Assembly: GCA_000697455.1 (NCBI GenBank)
Contig: JNET01029168.1
Location: 1 to 14,215 of the forward strand
Origin: Basidiobolus heterosporus B8920
Taxonomy: Eukaryota > Basidiobolomycota > Basidiobolomycetes > Basidiobolales > Basidiobolaceae
Direction of reading: 5' to 3'
Length of the DNA stretch: 14,215 nt
Part shown: one piece after another, positions 1 through 9,304 of the stretch
Position numbering within the stretch: the first letter of the stretch is position 1
How the letters are laid out: each line of letters opens with the position of its first letter
Made by a program: the position numbers and the translations under genes
Notes under the pieces: model-generated
Seen by the model: only the letters and a program-made list of their open reading frames with translations
The model's database searches: none
What the model was told of the DNA's origin: nothing

Positions 1-742
1 TCTAAGTAAAACCCAAGTATGAATTTTGGGTGAGAGGAAATTGTTAAGTAAATATAATAAGGATGAGATCAAGTATGAATAATTAGGTGCTAAATTATCC
101 AAATTTCAACAATTGCTACACATTCAAATGTAAATGTTACTAAGATATCACTCATCTGTTACCTGTTATAGATACTGGTTCTGCTGATAGTTGATTTGAT
201 CACATGCAATATTAGAAAAAAACATATTGTATGTGATTGTGGTGCAATGGGGTTATATTGTGCCTATAGGACCAGATCAAACTAATATCATGATGGCACA
301 ATAATACTGATGGTAGTTTTGAGATCATGCCTGACAGGGTTCTATAGTCCAAGATTGCACCACACAATCAAGCCTGGTCCAATGGAACAAGTCTATTGAT
401 GACAGAAGATCCACAACTGGATATACCTTTATTTGCTGTAATGGAGCAATTTCTTGGAATTCAAAGAAACAACCTACAGTTGTACTTTCAACTACCAAAG
501 CAGAATACATGGCCACCTGTGAAGCTACAAAGGAGGCAATGTGGTTAAGAAACCTATTGAAAGACTTGGGCTTTATTCAGAATTCACCAATTACTATATT
601 GCAGCATAATCAAAGTTGTACTCAATCAGCTAGAAATCCAACATTTCATGCCAGAAGTAAGTACATAGATAGAAGAAGAATGGAAAATTTTACCATATGT
701 TTTCTGATCCTACTAACTCTAGTTCCAGTTCAAAATGCTTGA
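1..742 (+). mobile_element. Decayed Ty1/copia LTR retrotransposon fragment (RNase H region)
   Basis: The stretch from about 400 to 700 encodes, on the + strand, the end-of-pol RNase H region typical of Ty1/copia elements: a [13 protein letters not shown] motif, [30 protein letters not shown], and an [12 protein letters not shown] motif near 650. These are hallmark copia RNase H blocks. The AT-rich sequence upstream (1-400) may derive from the same element but is too worn to assign. No LTR, polypurine tract or target-site duplication could be recognised. The copy is truncated at the window edge and carries several breaks; it is an old, inactive fossil. The end at 742 is approximate. Confidence 0.8.
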
Positions 743-1057
743 GCCTTTCTTAATGCACTCTGCATGTCACTTTACTCATCAAGATGTTATGTATCTGCAA
801 TAATAAAAATCACTTTGAACCCAACACAACACATTGTTAACAGGTACAATAATGATGATAATTAACAATTCATCAAACACAATAATGAACCAGGGTGAGG
901 ATGCTTACTAGAGAGCAGAGTGTGTGAAGTGTAGTGAATCACAGCATTAAACCATCGCATCAAAGCAAGCAGATTGCTGGCATGATACTCAGTTTGATGT
1001 GCATACATGGTTGGAGATTCAAAAAAACCATGGAAATAGTGATAACCTTGGATTGAT

Positions 1058-1063
1058 TTTATT
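1058..1063 (-). terminator. Poly(A) signal of the Con-6 gene
   Basis: The minus strand reads AATAAA 25 nt beyond the stop codon of the Con-6 family gene. This is the canonical polyadenylation hexamer at a plausible distance. The rest of 743-1087 shows no gene; the open frame over 862-1116 on the minus strand overlaps this 3' flank and resembles nothing. Confidence 0.5.
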
Positions 1064-1087
1064 ACAGTTTGCAACCTGATTTTCATG

Positions 1088-1270
1088 TTACTTTTGATCT
1101 TTGGATTGCTTTTCAATCGACTCTTTCAGTGGTTTCCCAGTACGTTCCTCGTGAATTTGAGCAGCTTTATCCAATGATTCTTGTTGCTTTTCCGCGGATA
1201 CATTAGGGTTGTGAGCTGCAGCCTTGAGTCCGCCTTCTACGTTTCCAGGGTTTTTGCCTTCGTATTCCAT
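1088..1270 (-). CDS. Con-6 family (conidiation-specific protein 6-like) small protein
   Basis: A single-exon protein of 60 residues. Residues 6-30 match the Con-6 domain: NPGNVEGGLKAAAHNPNVS followed by a Lys/Gln/Glu-rich helix. The family is named for Neurospora CON-6, a small hydrophilic protein made during conidiation; its molecular role is unknown. The Neurospora protein is about 90 residues and carries two such motifs, whereas this one has one clear motif and a charged tail (ERTGKPLKESIEKQSKDQK). The frame is open 23 codons further upstream to position 1339, but a TATATAAG box lies inside that extension, so the ATG at 1268-1270 (residues MEYEGKNPGN) is the better start. An AATAAA lies 25 nt past the stop. 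Expression during sporulation or stress is inferred from the family only. Confidence 0.85.
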   Translation of the reverse strand: MEYEGKNPGNVEGGLKAAAHNPNVSAEKQQESLDKAAQIHEERTGKPLKESIEKQSKDQK

Positions 1271-1322
1271 ATTAGTAGTTGGTTTAGATGATAGATATAA
1301 GCTGCAAGAGAACCTTCTCAGG

Positions 1323-1330
1323 CTTATATA
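1323..1330 (-). promoter_or_regulatory. TATA box of the Con-6 gene
   Basis: The minus strand reads TATATAAG 53 nt upstream of the chosen ATG, leaving room for a 5' UTR of roughly 20-30 nt. The same octamer occurs upstream of the MADS-box gene (13631-13638). Confidence 0.55.
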
Positions 1331-1754
1331 GCTGCTCATGCATGGTATGTGATATTATGATAAAGCCTAGTCACTAGATGTTTGGTTACGTGGATAGAAC
1401 GTCACTAAACTTTGATACACCATATGCGCATAAAATGTATGTTTATCCAAGTGATAGTAGTAGAAGTGGAAGTAGTAGGAGCAATATCAGCAGTATCTCA
1501 GCAGATCGATCGAAAGGATTCTGTCATAGAGAGCTTGTTTGATTCAGATGGTTTGTTGTGAGGGCAAGCAAGAGTCATTGGGTTATTGAGATTGTGTTTG
1601 AATGGCTTTCATTCATCTATTGCTTTATTGTATCAACAGAAGATAGTCATCAAAATTAAGACACGAGCTAATATTTCCATTTGATCAAGGTGTGGCGTAT
1701 TGGCATATGGTATTGGTATGCAGTATCGGTATGTGAGATCGGTGTGAGTATGAC

Positions 1755-1830
1755 CATGGGTAAAAATACAATATGGGTAATTAGAGCGCCTGTAGCCATG
1801 GTAATTACCAGATTGACAGTCTTACCCATG
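1755..1830. repeat. Nested inverted repeats in the shared promoter region
   Basis: CATGGGTAA at 1755-1763 is matched by its reverse complement TTACCCATG at 1822-1830. Inside this pair, GGTAATTA at 1776-1783 is matched by the perfect 10-bp palindrome GGTAATTACC at 1800-1809. The whole lies about 210 bp upstream of the oxidoreductase ATG and 490 bp upstream of the Con-6 ATG. It could be a set of related binding sites (GGTAA/TTACC occurs five or more times) or chance in AT-rich DNA. The rest of the 767-bp divergent intergenic region (1271-2037) shows no gene; the 81-codon frame at 1681-1926 lacks an ATG start and looks non-coding. Confidence 0.4.
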
Positions 1831-2037
1831 TCGAGCGAGATTGCTAATCTCAGTCTACTGACATCATTCCGCCAACTGTCTGGATTCTTAATATTTGTTA
1901 TGGAAATATGGCTTACCTTGATCTGAAAATAACCCTGTCTTAAAGAGCATCACTGTTGATGGAGGCAAATATAATTTCTATTGTGTATTAATACACTGAG
2001 TGGATTGTACCATATCACACTAGGCTAATTAGCAACC

Positions 2038-3373
2038 ATGACCTCGAACTTTAGTAAAATACCTACGGAAATGCGTGCCTGGCGTTGGTCTCAGAATGGG
2101 AGACCAACTGAAGTACTAAAGCTTGAATCTCATCTACCAATTGAACCACCCAAGGCACATGAAGTCCTGTTCAAAGTCCATGCAACCAGTATAAATCCAG
2201 TGGACTCAAAGGTAATTCCTAGACTTTTGTCGGTCTTAACTCACTACTAATCTTGAGTAGACTATGGAAGAGAACATTCTGAGCAAGCTTCTCAAGAAGC
2301 CTCATACCCCTTGTGTTGATGTTGTAGGAACAGTGGTAAGTGTTGGAAAGAAAGTAAGTAAATTTGAGTTGGGCGATAAAGTCTTCGGATATCTGGATCT
2401 CACAAAGGTAAGAAAGAAGAGAATTTTCTGGAGATAGATACATTTTTATTCACTGTTGTTAAGGGCGGAGGACTTGCTGAGTATTGTCTCTCTGAAGAAT
2501 CCTACCTGGCTAAAGCTCCAGAGAATCTTACAGACACCGAACTAGCTGGTCTCCCGTTAGTAGCACTTACAGCATGGCAAGGACTTGTTTTAAGGGGCAA
2601 CGTTGGTCAATCCACGCGGGTGCTGATCCTTGGTGGGAGTGGAGGTGTCGGTTAGTGATGTTTCCATCGTTCTTCTATCACTAGAATAACAGTTGTGTAC
2701 TGATTCGGTATTCTATTTCGGCTTCTATAGGTACGGTATCAATTCAATTGGCGAAACACCTCGGAGCATTTGTGATTTGTACTTGCTCTGGCAAAAACGA
2801 AGGGCTTGTCCGATCACTTGGGGCAGACCAGGTCATAGATTATACTGTTGCTGATGTTGTGCAGGTTTTGAAAAACGACAAAGTAGATGTAGTGTTTGAT
2901 TGCGTCGGTGGTATCGAGGTAAGTATCTGAGTAAATGCTAAGTAAGCATTAAGATGTATTAATCACTGTGGAACAGGCATATGAGAAATCCACCCAAATC
3001 CTCAAGCCCGCCGGTTCCTTTATTACCATTGTTGGTGATGAACCTAAAATCGGAGGAGTCTTCTGGCTAGTAAAGAATGGTTTACGCATTGCTTCGAGGA
3101 AAACCTTTAGCTACTTTGGTCATTCGAATTATATGATGTTTTCTGGTTCTCCTGTCGAGGCTCAACTTGAGGAAATCAGAAAGCTCATAATAGAAGGTGG
3201 GCCACATTTGCCTTCGTGGTGCGAAATACCAACTAACCTTTGCTGTTATTTAAGGAGTGCTCAAACCTGTCATAGACTCTGTTTACCCGTTTGAAAAATC
3301 CGTAGAAGCATTTGAAAAGCAACTGAGCGGTCATTGTAAGGGCAAGGTTATTGTAAGCCAGAGTCAACATTGA
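2038..3373 (+). CDS. Zinc-free MDR family oxidoreductase (quinone oxidoreductase / RTN4IP1-like)
   Basis: Six exons, all in phase: 2038-2211, 2261-2407, 2464-2650, 2731-2918, 2977-3196 and 3255-3373, giving 344 residues. The start context is MTSNFSKIPTEMRAWRW. The N-terminal GroES-like domain has the ATSINPVDSK motif and a VDVVGTVVSVGKKV strand followed by FELGDKVFGY. The Rossmann domain carries the NAD(P)-binding LILGGSGGVG turn at about 161-170 and LGADQVIDY later on. The end reads LKPVIDSVYPFEKSVEAF, then GHCKGKVIV, the usual C-terminus of quinone oxidoreductase and RTN4IP1-type proteins. The catalytic and structural zinc ligands of alcohol dehydrogenases are absent, as in zeta-crystallin relatives, so NADPH-dependent reduction of a quinone or enone is the likely chemistry; the substrate is unknown. 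No clear mitochondrial presequence is visible, unlike animal RTN4IP1. Convergent with the GST gene 96 nt away. Confidence 0.93.
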
Positions 3374-3388
3374 TGTACACAGAAGGAA

Positions 3389-3394
3389 AATAAA
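3389..3394 (+). terminator. Poly(A) signal of the oxidoreductase
   Basis: AATAAA 15 nt after the TGA stop at 3371-3373, just before the tandem duplication in the convergent gap. Confidence 0.5.
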
Positions 3395-3395
3395 A

Positions 3396-3476
3396 GTAAA
3401 TTGGTATTCTCCATGTTAAGATTGATTTATTTATAAAGGTAAATTGGTATTCTCCACGTTAAGATTGATTTATTTA
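3396..3476. repeat. Tandem duplication (43-bp period) across the GST stop codon
   Basis: Positions 3396-3433 and 3439-3476 are 38-nt copies with one C/T difference (3413 versus 3456), offset by 43 bp. The right-hand copy contains the GST stop codon (3470-3472) and its last coding bases; the left-hand copy lies in the GST 3' UTR and the oxidoreductase 3' flank. Each copy carries a TTTATT, which is AATAAA on the GST strand (3426-3431 and 3469-3474), so the duplication gave the GST transcript a poly(A) hexamer separate from its stop codon. Near identity suggests a fairly recent event. Confidence 0.9.
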
Positions 3477-4548
3477 GAAGAAAAGAATTGCTCGCAATGC
3501 TTCTTCAACTTGACATCAGTCTCTTCAAAGTAGGCAACAAAGGTCTGATGTTGACGAACATTTTCGTACATTTTCCAGAGATTTGGGGTTTTAGACTTGG
3601 AGAAAATGTTCTTTCCAGTAATGAGATTAATTACTCGGATCACTTGGCAATTAAAAAATTCCGCTAAAGTAAACTATTATATTATCAGGTTAGGAAGCTA
3701 CCCATTGAACAATGATGCACAGTGTTCCACCAACCTCTCCACCTAAATAGGTTCTATTCTCGTTCCTGCCGAGTAGGGCCTCATGGTACTTGATGAATTT
3801 TGGCGCAACTTCTTCCTCGAATTGCTTAGTTGCTTTTATCTACGACAAGAGTCAGCTCAGCCGTCATTGCCTGTGACAAATAGAGGTGCCTTTTACCTTG
3901 GCTTCTCCTTCTAATTGCAGTGTACCAAAGAATTTATCTGACATAAAACCTACAAATAGGGTTGGTATTTATATTGGATAGTGAAGTCTACTTCGATATC
4001 ACATACTCCCGTTCTCGCAGATACTTTCCAAGAACGCCATCTCCTGATTGTCTTTTCCTAGAAGACCTAAAATACGATATTAATCAAACTCTTTGAGATA
4101 GTCTTTACTTATCAGCCAACCATATTTCCTAGCCAGATAGCGCTCAATAGCATGTGATTCGCCCAGGACGAATTTCTAGTTAGACAGAATGAGATAACCA
4201 GTCCAAGTAAAAGAAAACTCTCAAGTTCTCCTACTGTGCCAACTTCTTGGTGCTCCACCATATATGGAAGTACACCGAATGGAGTATCCTTTTGGGCTTG
4301 TGGCCACTCTTCTCCCTAGTGTTTGACTTGAGAAATCATGAAAGCGAATATTTGGTTTGATTTTCAAAGCTACCTTGATAGCTTTACTCTCGTATGCTAC
4401 CTATATCGGTTCAAGAGGGTCAGAATCACCTTGTTTACACTCGAGCACCAGTTAGAATAGGTTACTTTACTCCTGCTGATAGTAAGACCATTTTGGCTGC
4501 TTCTGCGCGTCCTGGTAGATCAAAGTAGTAAATTTCGTAGGTTGACAT
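3470..4548 (-). CDS. Glutathione S-transferase (sigma/mu-like, cytosolic)
   Basis: Eight exons on the minus strand, all in phase: 4548-4471, 4400-4374, 4315-4235, 4175-4109, 4066-4007, 3949-3897, 3839-3735 and 3673-3470; 224 residues. The N-terminal thioredoxin-like domain starts MSTYEIYYFDLPGRAEA, with a tyrosine at the catalytic position of sigma/mu/pi classes, and LLSAGVAYE. It continues EEWP, then TPFGVLPYMVE (the cis-Pro region that binds glutathione) and ESHAIERYLARKYG, the Gln/Glu-Ser motif that holds the gamma-glutamyl group. The all-helical C-domain has EEEVAPKFIKYHEALL and YLGGEFTLAEFF, and ends NLWKMYENVRQHQTFVAYF. The length and domain order are standard. It probably conjugates glutathione to electrophiles or reduces peroxides; the specific substrate cannot be told. 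One exon is only 27 nt. No open frame over 60 codons marks the gene, so it is easily missed. Confidence 0.93.
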
Positions 4549-4936
4549 GAGAGGCAGGCAAATTAACAGGCTTATGGAGCTCGTTGTTGGCACTGACCAA
4601 GCAGATATCTTTTTATAGAATTGGCGCTGTAGGCTGTGACTATGTTACCTCTATAGCCTTCAGTCTTATTGGTAGTATCACTCATCTGGATGCCAAGCAC
4701 ATCCTAGAAACCATCACGGGAACAAATTTACGTGGCTGTTCTAGTGAAAGTTATATTTTTATATTATTCAGTCATAATGCACGTAGTTAGGCTAGAGATG
4801 CATCGGTTACCTTATTTAGTCAATGCGATTTGATACTGTACTCTAGTGCCAAGCCAGCGGCTTGGATGTACATTGACGAACAAACCAAGACAAGATAAAC
4901 GTTTTATTGAGTCAGTAAACTAAGTAACGGTCAAGG

Positions 4937-4988
4937 CAAAGGTAAAAGGATAAGGGTAAGGGTAAGGGTAAAGGTAAAGTAAAGGTAG
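4937..4988. repeat. Degenerate GGTAA / GGGTAA tandem tract
   Basis: Purine-rich run with perfect GGGTAA hexamers at 4954-4971, flanked by imperfect GGTAAA units. The hexamer is TAAGGG in another register; it resembles but is not the common fungal telomere repeat TTAGGG. On the minus strand the tract is (TTACCC)n. It creates artificial open frames and is best read as a simple repeat. Confidence 0.85.
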
Positions 4989-5090
4989 TGGTAATATCAA
5001 ATATGTAAGTAATTTGTAGTAAATAAATAGATCCGGGAAAGAGAGAGATGATCAAGAACCACAAGTCTAACTTCACATGCTGAGCGCCTT

Positions 5091-5113
5091 GAGAGTAGAG
5101 TAGAGTAGAGTAA
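5091..5113. repeat. Short AGAGT microsatellite
   Basis: About four consecutive AGAGT pentamers, the last ones slightly degenerate, in non-coding DNA between the GGGTAA tract and the minus-strand gene ending at 5355. Confidence 0.7.
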
Positions 5114-5354
5114 AGAGCGAAAGAGATGATTTCAACTCGATTTTCTCGATGAAAATCTAGCACATGGACGTGCGATAACTGGTGGGTGAGGGGTTCTCTT
5201 TAAATCATAGATCACAAAACAAAAAGCATTAACTGTTGCCATGAACTCCCCGATTCAAATGGAAAGCAACATATATTTAGGCCACACTCCAGACCAGAAT
5301 GTCCCAAGATGATAGTCCCACCCAAGATAGAAAACATTTGTTCCTCTGGCAGGT

Positions 5355-5972
5355 TTACTGTCTTCCGTAAGAATGGCCATGTTCGTTAGGAACGAAATCA
5401 CTTTCCTGTTCCATTTCTGAATCGCTGGATTTGCTTTCACTAGGGTTAGAGATAGCTGAGGCGAAAACCTCCGCTAGGGGTGCGAATAAAGCGGGTGTAG
5501 CACCAGCAACATCCCAGCCAAATTCACCAGCTGGACCATCTTCCTCGTATAGGGTGAAATCCTCCCAAGTAAGGTCCGAGTCACTATATTGTGGTGATGA
5601 AGAATACGCTGGCAAAGGAGCACTAGTACCACCATGATATGAAGTGCTATTAGAGTGGAAGAACTCCCCGAATACCTGAGTGTTTGAAGGGAACTGGTAT
5701 AAAGAATCCGCTGTAGCAGTATGGAAATGAGAACGAGAATCGTTGTTCAGCGTAGAAACACCGCTAGTAGTCGACTGAGGTAACATAGTACCACGAAAAC
5801 GGTGTAGTGTCGGAGCTATTGCAGAAGAGGTTATATTGCTACTGGTGTGTGCCGTAGTACGTAAGTGCCGCACAGAAGTACTCGTTGTTTGTCGAGAGGC
5901 ACTCTGACAGGTCGAACGAGCAATCAAGGGACGTACAACATTAGCGGTAAATTGAGTTCTTGGAAACAACAT
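5355..5972 (-). CDS. Hypothetical Ser/Thr-rich protein with acidic C-terminus
   Basis: A single open frame of 205 codons from the first ATG (5970-5972); the frame is open eight codons further but begins with GTG there. I do not recognise the protein. Residues 1-95 are rich in Ser, Thr, Arg and Gln and nearly free of acidic residues, beginning MLFPRTQFTANVVRPLIARS, which could resemble a mitochondrial presequence or a disordered basic region. Residues 125-205 are acidic with aromatics (YSDSDLTWEDFTLYEEDG and SESKSSDSEMEQESDF), a composition like that of transcriptional activation domains. A possible splice acceptor (TTTAACAG) lies just upstream of the open frame, so a first exon may be missing. 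The opposite strand has only a 68-codon frame here. Existence as a gene is likely but unproven; function unknown. Confidence 0.5.
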   Translation of the reverse strand: MLFPRTQFTANVVRPLIARSTCQSASRQTTSTSVRHLRTTAHTSSNITSSAIAPTLHRFRGTMLPQSTTSGVSTLNNDSRSHFHTATADSLYQFPSNTQVFGEFFHSNSTSYHGGTSAPLPAYSSSPQYSDSDLTWEDFTLYEEDGPAGEFGWDVAGATPALFAPLAEVFASAISNPSESKSSDSEMEQESDFVPNEHGHSYGRQ

Positions 5973-6845
5973 ATTAGAGTTTGTTTGATCAGACACTGTT
6001 AAAGGTAAAGGGGTCAGGTTTTCGACTATGTTTTAAGTTTAAAAGCAGAAGTGGCAAGCACCAAAAACGATACGGAACGGTGCGACAGTTTTGTTACTGG
6101 AAAAAGGGGAGTGTAGGAATAAGGCTTTTGAGGGCACAGTTAATTCAAGGCTTCCTAGTTAAGTGATAACCTAACAAAAGAAGCAGTCTTAGTGAAAGAA
6201 AGATGGATTGCTTCACTAATTAGTTCCCAGTAAAATGGAACTTCGAGGTTAGAGACGTTAAAGTCGTTTAAGAGAAAACTCAGTAAGAATGGAAAGATAC
6301 GAAGTATTTCTCATGGAATCAGCTATATTGGGAGACTCTCCAGAGGGAAAGTCATACGATTGGTTGAATATCCCCCACTCGCCATATGATTCCCATTTGA
6401 AAGAACAAATCAAATACTGACCTGAGAGGATGAATACGCGACTGACCAATGGATAGAAAGAAAAAAGAACTCTAGTTCTAAATTATTTGAGGAGAAAAAT
6501 GGAATTTTCCCAATTTATCGAATTCTAGGACTATAACTCCGATGTCCAAAAAACCCTAACCCACTAGTGCATACATCAATCGATCTTCACATCGATCATC
6601 GAATCCCATTAACCCTATCCTAATCCTAATGTGACCATTAACTGGTTCAAGAAATTGCGAGACTAGTGAGCATTTTATATTCTACACATAAACATATATC
6701 TTAGCATATCATGATTGATTAAAAGTAAATGCAAATCAAATTTCTACTTGGCCATCAAGTTGATTCAAAATTTTGCCGTTTTGAGTGTGAATCTCTACAA
6801 ACATCACATCACCTCTCAACATAGACGTTGGTACACCAAGACATC
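5973..6845. other. Intergenic stretch without a convincing gene
   Basis: Lies between the start of the minus-strand hypothetical gene and the start of the Icp55-type gene, so it should hold both promoters. Frames at 5981-6166 and 6715-7041 on the + strand have no homology and no ATG-led start at their left end. Around 6553-6630 there are several AACCCTAA- and CCTAAT-like units, reminiscent of the pyrimidine-rich branch-site motifs seen in the introns nearby. A small ATG-led frame is listed separately. Confidence 0.5.
6289..6420 (+). CDS. Possible small ORF, unrecognised
   Basis: An ATG-led frame of 43 codons whose composition looks protein-like (MERYEVFLMESAILGDSPEG, then SYDWLNIPHSPYD). It could be an orphan small protein or an exon of an unrecognised spliced gene. 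No splice partner, homology or promoter was identified, and the opposite strand is also open here, so it is a weak candidate. Confidence 0.15.
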   Translation: MERYEVFLMESAILGDSPEGKSYDWLNIPHSPYDSHLKEQIKY

Positions 6846-9304
6846 ATGGTACGAAGTGGTTATCATTATTTCTCTACGGTCAGACAAAAAGACGAGAGAT
6901 CCTTTGTGTGCTCTAATTCAGTTCTGGTCAGGGTTGTTTTTCAACTATCAAATTGACGAGATGCTCTTCAATTATATAGAATTCTTTACGTATTGCCACC
7001 AAACCCTTCATAAGAAAGCAAGGTATATTTCTTCAAAATAAAAGGCTTGACCGTTTCGTGCAGCTAAATTTCCTTTTCAGCATTCAATTGGACCTTGGTC
7101 CGTGGTCTACGTTCTCTTGGACAACCTAGTCCCGAGACTCACCCATACTTGATGAAAGAAGACGAAGGTTGGTGGAGTATTTTCTCTGAGACGATGCACT
7201 CTATTCCTAAACAATCTATTTCTCGGGTTGAATACCACGTCCACCTTTAAATTAGTTACTCCCGGGATTTCCAAGGTTGAATATGAATTACGTAGAACCA
7301 AGCTTATCACTTCTTTACCAGAGAAGAGTAAAGTGATATTATTCGGACACAAATTGCGTTACATGTCTCACAAAATATTGTACGTATGAGAGTCACTCGG
7401 AATCCTGCTTGTAAAGTGGCGATTTTAATGGGAATCTTTGGAATACTTGTAGTTATCCGTTTCATCAAAATACCGATTTCCTATATCTTACCGGTTTGTC
7501 TTGATTTCATTTGATACTACTAATTGTAAAGATTGGTCGCATCCCATTGAGGTTGATTACTAAGTAATTGCTCGTTCCTCTTTAGGCTACAATCAACCTG
7601 ATGCGGTCACAGTACTAGGTAAATGAATGTTTTTCTTGTGACGATTCAGTCATGAAAATCGAGTAATTGACGAGGTATTTGATTCGCGTCACGTTAGAGA
7701 AGGACGATTCTACTGAGCGTGGATACACTATGTCGATGTTCGTTCAACCCAAAAAACCAGAGATTGAGTTATGGGAAGGTGCCCGTGCGGGGTTAGAGGC
7801 AGCGGTCGACTACTTTGGGGCGGACGAGGTATAACTGAAGGGCTCAAAGATATGATATAACGACCATAAACTGATTTTCATTGAAAATCTAGGCACACGA
7901 GTACACGAAGTTCGGACATCATATTCGCGGGCTTTTTGATTCCGATGGGCCTGTATACGTCGATTTTCCAGAGCCAATGTCGCTCTACTCGTATGAACAT
8001 GCGGTGAAGTCGCTTACATCCAAAGGTATTTGATGAGCACTTTATCTCAGTAGAAATCCATATAAACATGAATTTTCGTCCAACGTAGAGAACGAGTCAT
8101 CGAAAATCAGGCCACTTGCACCTATCATCCAAGAGCACCGACTCTTCAAAAGCAAAGCCGAGGCCAGGTTAATGAGAGAATCCGGTGAGATAAGTGGAAA
8201 GAGTTTCATCGAGGTACGTGAAACTCACGTCAATCATTTGTATCTTGCCAGCTCTTTACATAGATTCTGTGATAGATCATGAAGGCTACAAGACCAGGTG
8301 TATCCGAGCAGACCATTTCTGCATTGTTCGACTATGAGTGCCGCAAGAGAGGCTCACAAATGTTAGCATACGTACCAGTAGTAGCTGGCGGGAAAAATGC
8401 TTTAACCATGCATTATGTCAACAACAACCAATTACTAAGGTAATTCTTGAAATAGAGCATTTCGTTGATCATTCCTAATTATGCCATTACTAGGGAAGGG
8501 GATTTACTACTCGTAGACGCTGGAGGCGTGAGTACCAGTTTCATCAAGCTTTTACAGTATGGTTGATGTTAATCCCCGACAAATATTAGGAATACCACGG
8601 GTATGCCAGTGATATCACTCGTACTTGGCCTGTTAATGGCAAATTCTCGAAGCAGCAAAAGGATCTTTACAAGGCGGTTTTGAGCGTTCAGAAGCAGTGT
8701 ATCAAGGTTAGAGATTTTGAATGGTTCAACACCAAAACGGTTTTAGTGTTCACAATAACTGATTTTCCCGATTTCCACCGGTATAGATGTGCACGGAGGA
8801 CAACAATAACTCTCTGAATCGAGTTCATGATGAATCGGTGGGTTTAATGAAAGATGAATTAGGCAAACTTGGCTTTAAACTGGACAAATGGGTGAGTGTT
8901 CACTTAGCGTATCGTTAATTTACGTGACTGACCAATTGCATTTTACTGAAACCAGGATGTTGATAGGATTCTTTATCCACATCACGTTGGCCATTACCTC
9001 GGCCTTGACCTCCACGATACATTTGACATGACACGTGGCCGCAAGTTGAAGTCAGGAATGGTGGTCACCATCGGTAAGTTATCGCAGCATTTTTACAACT
9101 CGTATGTTCGCACGCCATCCAACATTTATTTGATGCTTAGAACCGGGACTTTATGTGCCATACAACGACAAATTCCCCAAGGAGTATCAAGGTATCGGAA
9201 TCCGTATCGAGGACAATGTTCTGGTAGGCAAGGAGGACCCGGTAATCTTATCGGTCACTGCACCCAAGGAGGTCGAAGACATTGAATTTGTGATGAACTC
9301 TTAA
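6846..9304 (+). CDS. ICP55: Mitochondrial intermediate-cleaving aminopeptidase, Icp55/XPNPEP3-type (M24B)
   Basis: Removes single residues from mitochondrial proteins after presequence cleavage, stabilising them. Exons with matching phase: 6980-7022, 7081-7167, 7256-7379, 7453-7493, 7586-7618, 7698-7828, 7893-8025, 8089-8213, 8276-8439, 8494-8527, 8590-8706, 8787-8891, 8956-9073 and 9141-9304; the first, holding only ATG (6846-6848) before a GTACGA donor, is tentative. Total 473 residues; yeast and human proteins are about 510. The N-terminus ([18 protein letters not shown], then [11 protein letters not shown]) is basic like a mitochondrial presequence. [20 protein letters not shown] and [15 protein letters not shown] mark the aminopeptidase P N-domain. 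M24 metal ligands are all present: D303 (LLLVDAGG), D314 ([12 protein letters not shown]), H393 ([13 protein letters not shown]), E420 (EPGLY) and E443 (GIRIEDNV), with the expected spacings. Confidence 0.93.

Larger units (their letters stand above)
4549..5354. other. Gene-free stretch upstream of GST
   Basis: No family-like coding segment was found on either strand. The frame at 4584-4790 (+) is open but lacks recognisable homology, and I found no exon set around it. The region should hold the GST promoter (just beyond 4548) and the 3' flank of the minus-strand gene ending at 5355. Its notable contents are the two simple repeats listed separately. Confidence 0.5.

Noticed and set aside
862-1116. 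84-codon minus-strand frame
   Set aside because: It overlaps the Con-6 3' end and poly(A) signal, has no family resemblance, and looks like chance.
1681-1926. 81-codon + strand frame
   Set aside because: No ATG at its beginning, Trp/Ile/Val-rich composition from GGTAT-type repeats, and no splice context.
4584-4790. 68-codon + strand frame upstream of GST
   Set aside because: I tried to match it to small ribosomal stalk proteins and others without success; no splice partners were found.
4912-5163. 83-codon minus-strand frame with a Leu-Pro repeat
   Set aside because: The repeat is the translation of the GGGTAA simple tract; no gene features.
6715-7041. 108-codon + strand frame
   Set aside because: It begins with a non-ATG codon and is out of frame with the ICP55 exon 6980-7022 that it overlaps; only the latter has supporting phase and composition.
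7107-7352. 81-codon minus-strand frame
   Set aside because: Antisense to ICP55 exons whose + strand translation matches the aminopeptidase P N-domain.
7878-8069. 63-codon minus-strand frame
   Set aside because: Antisense to an ICP55 exon.
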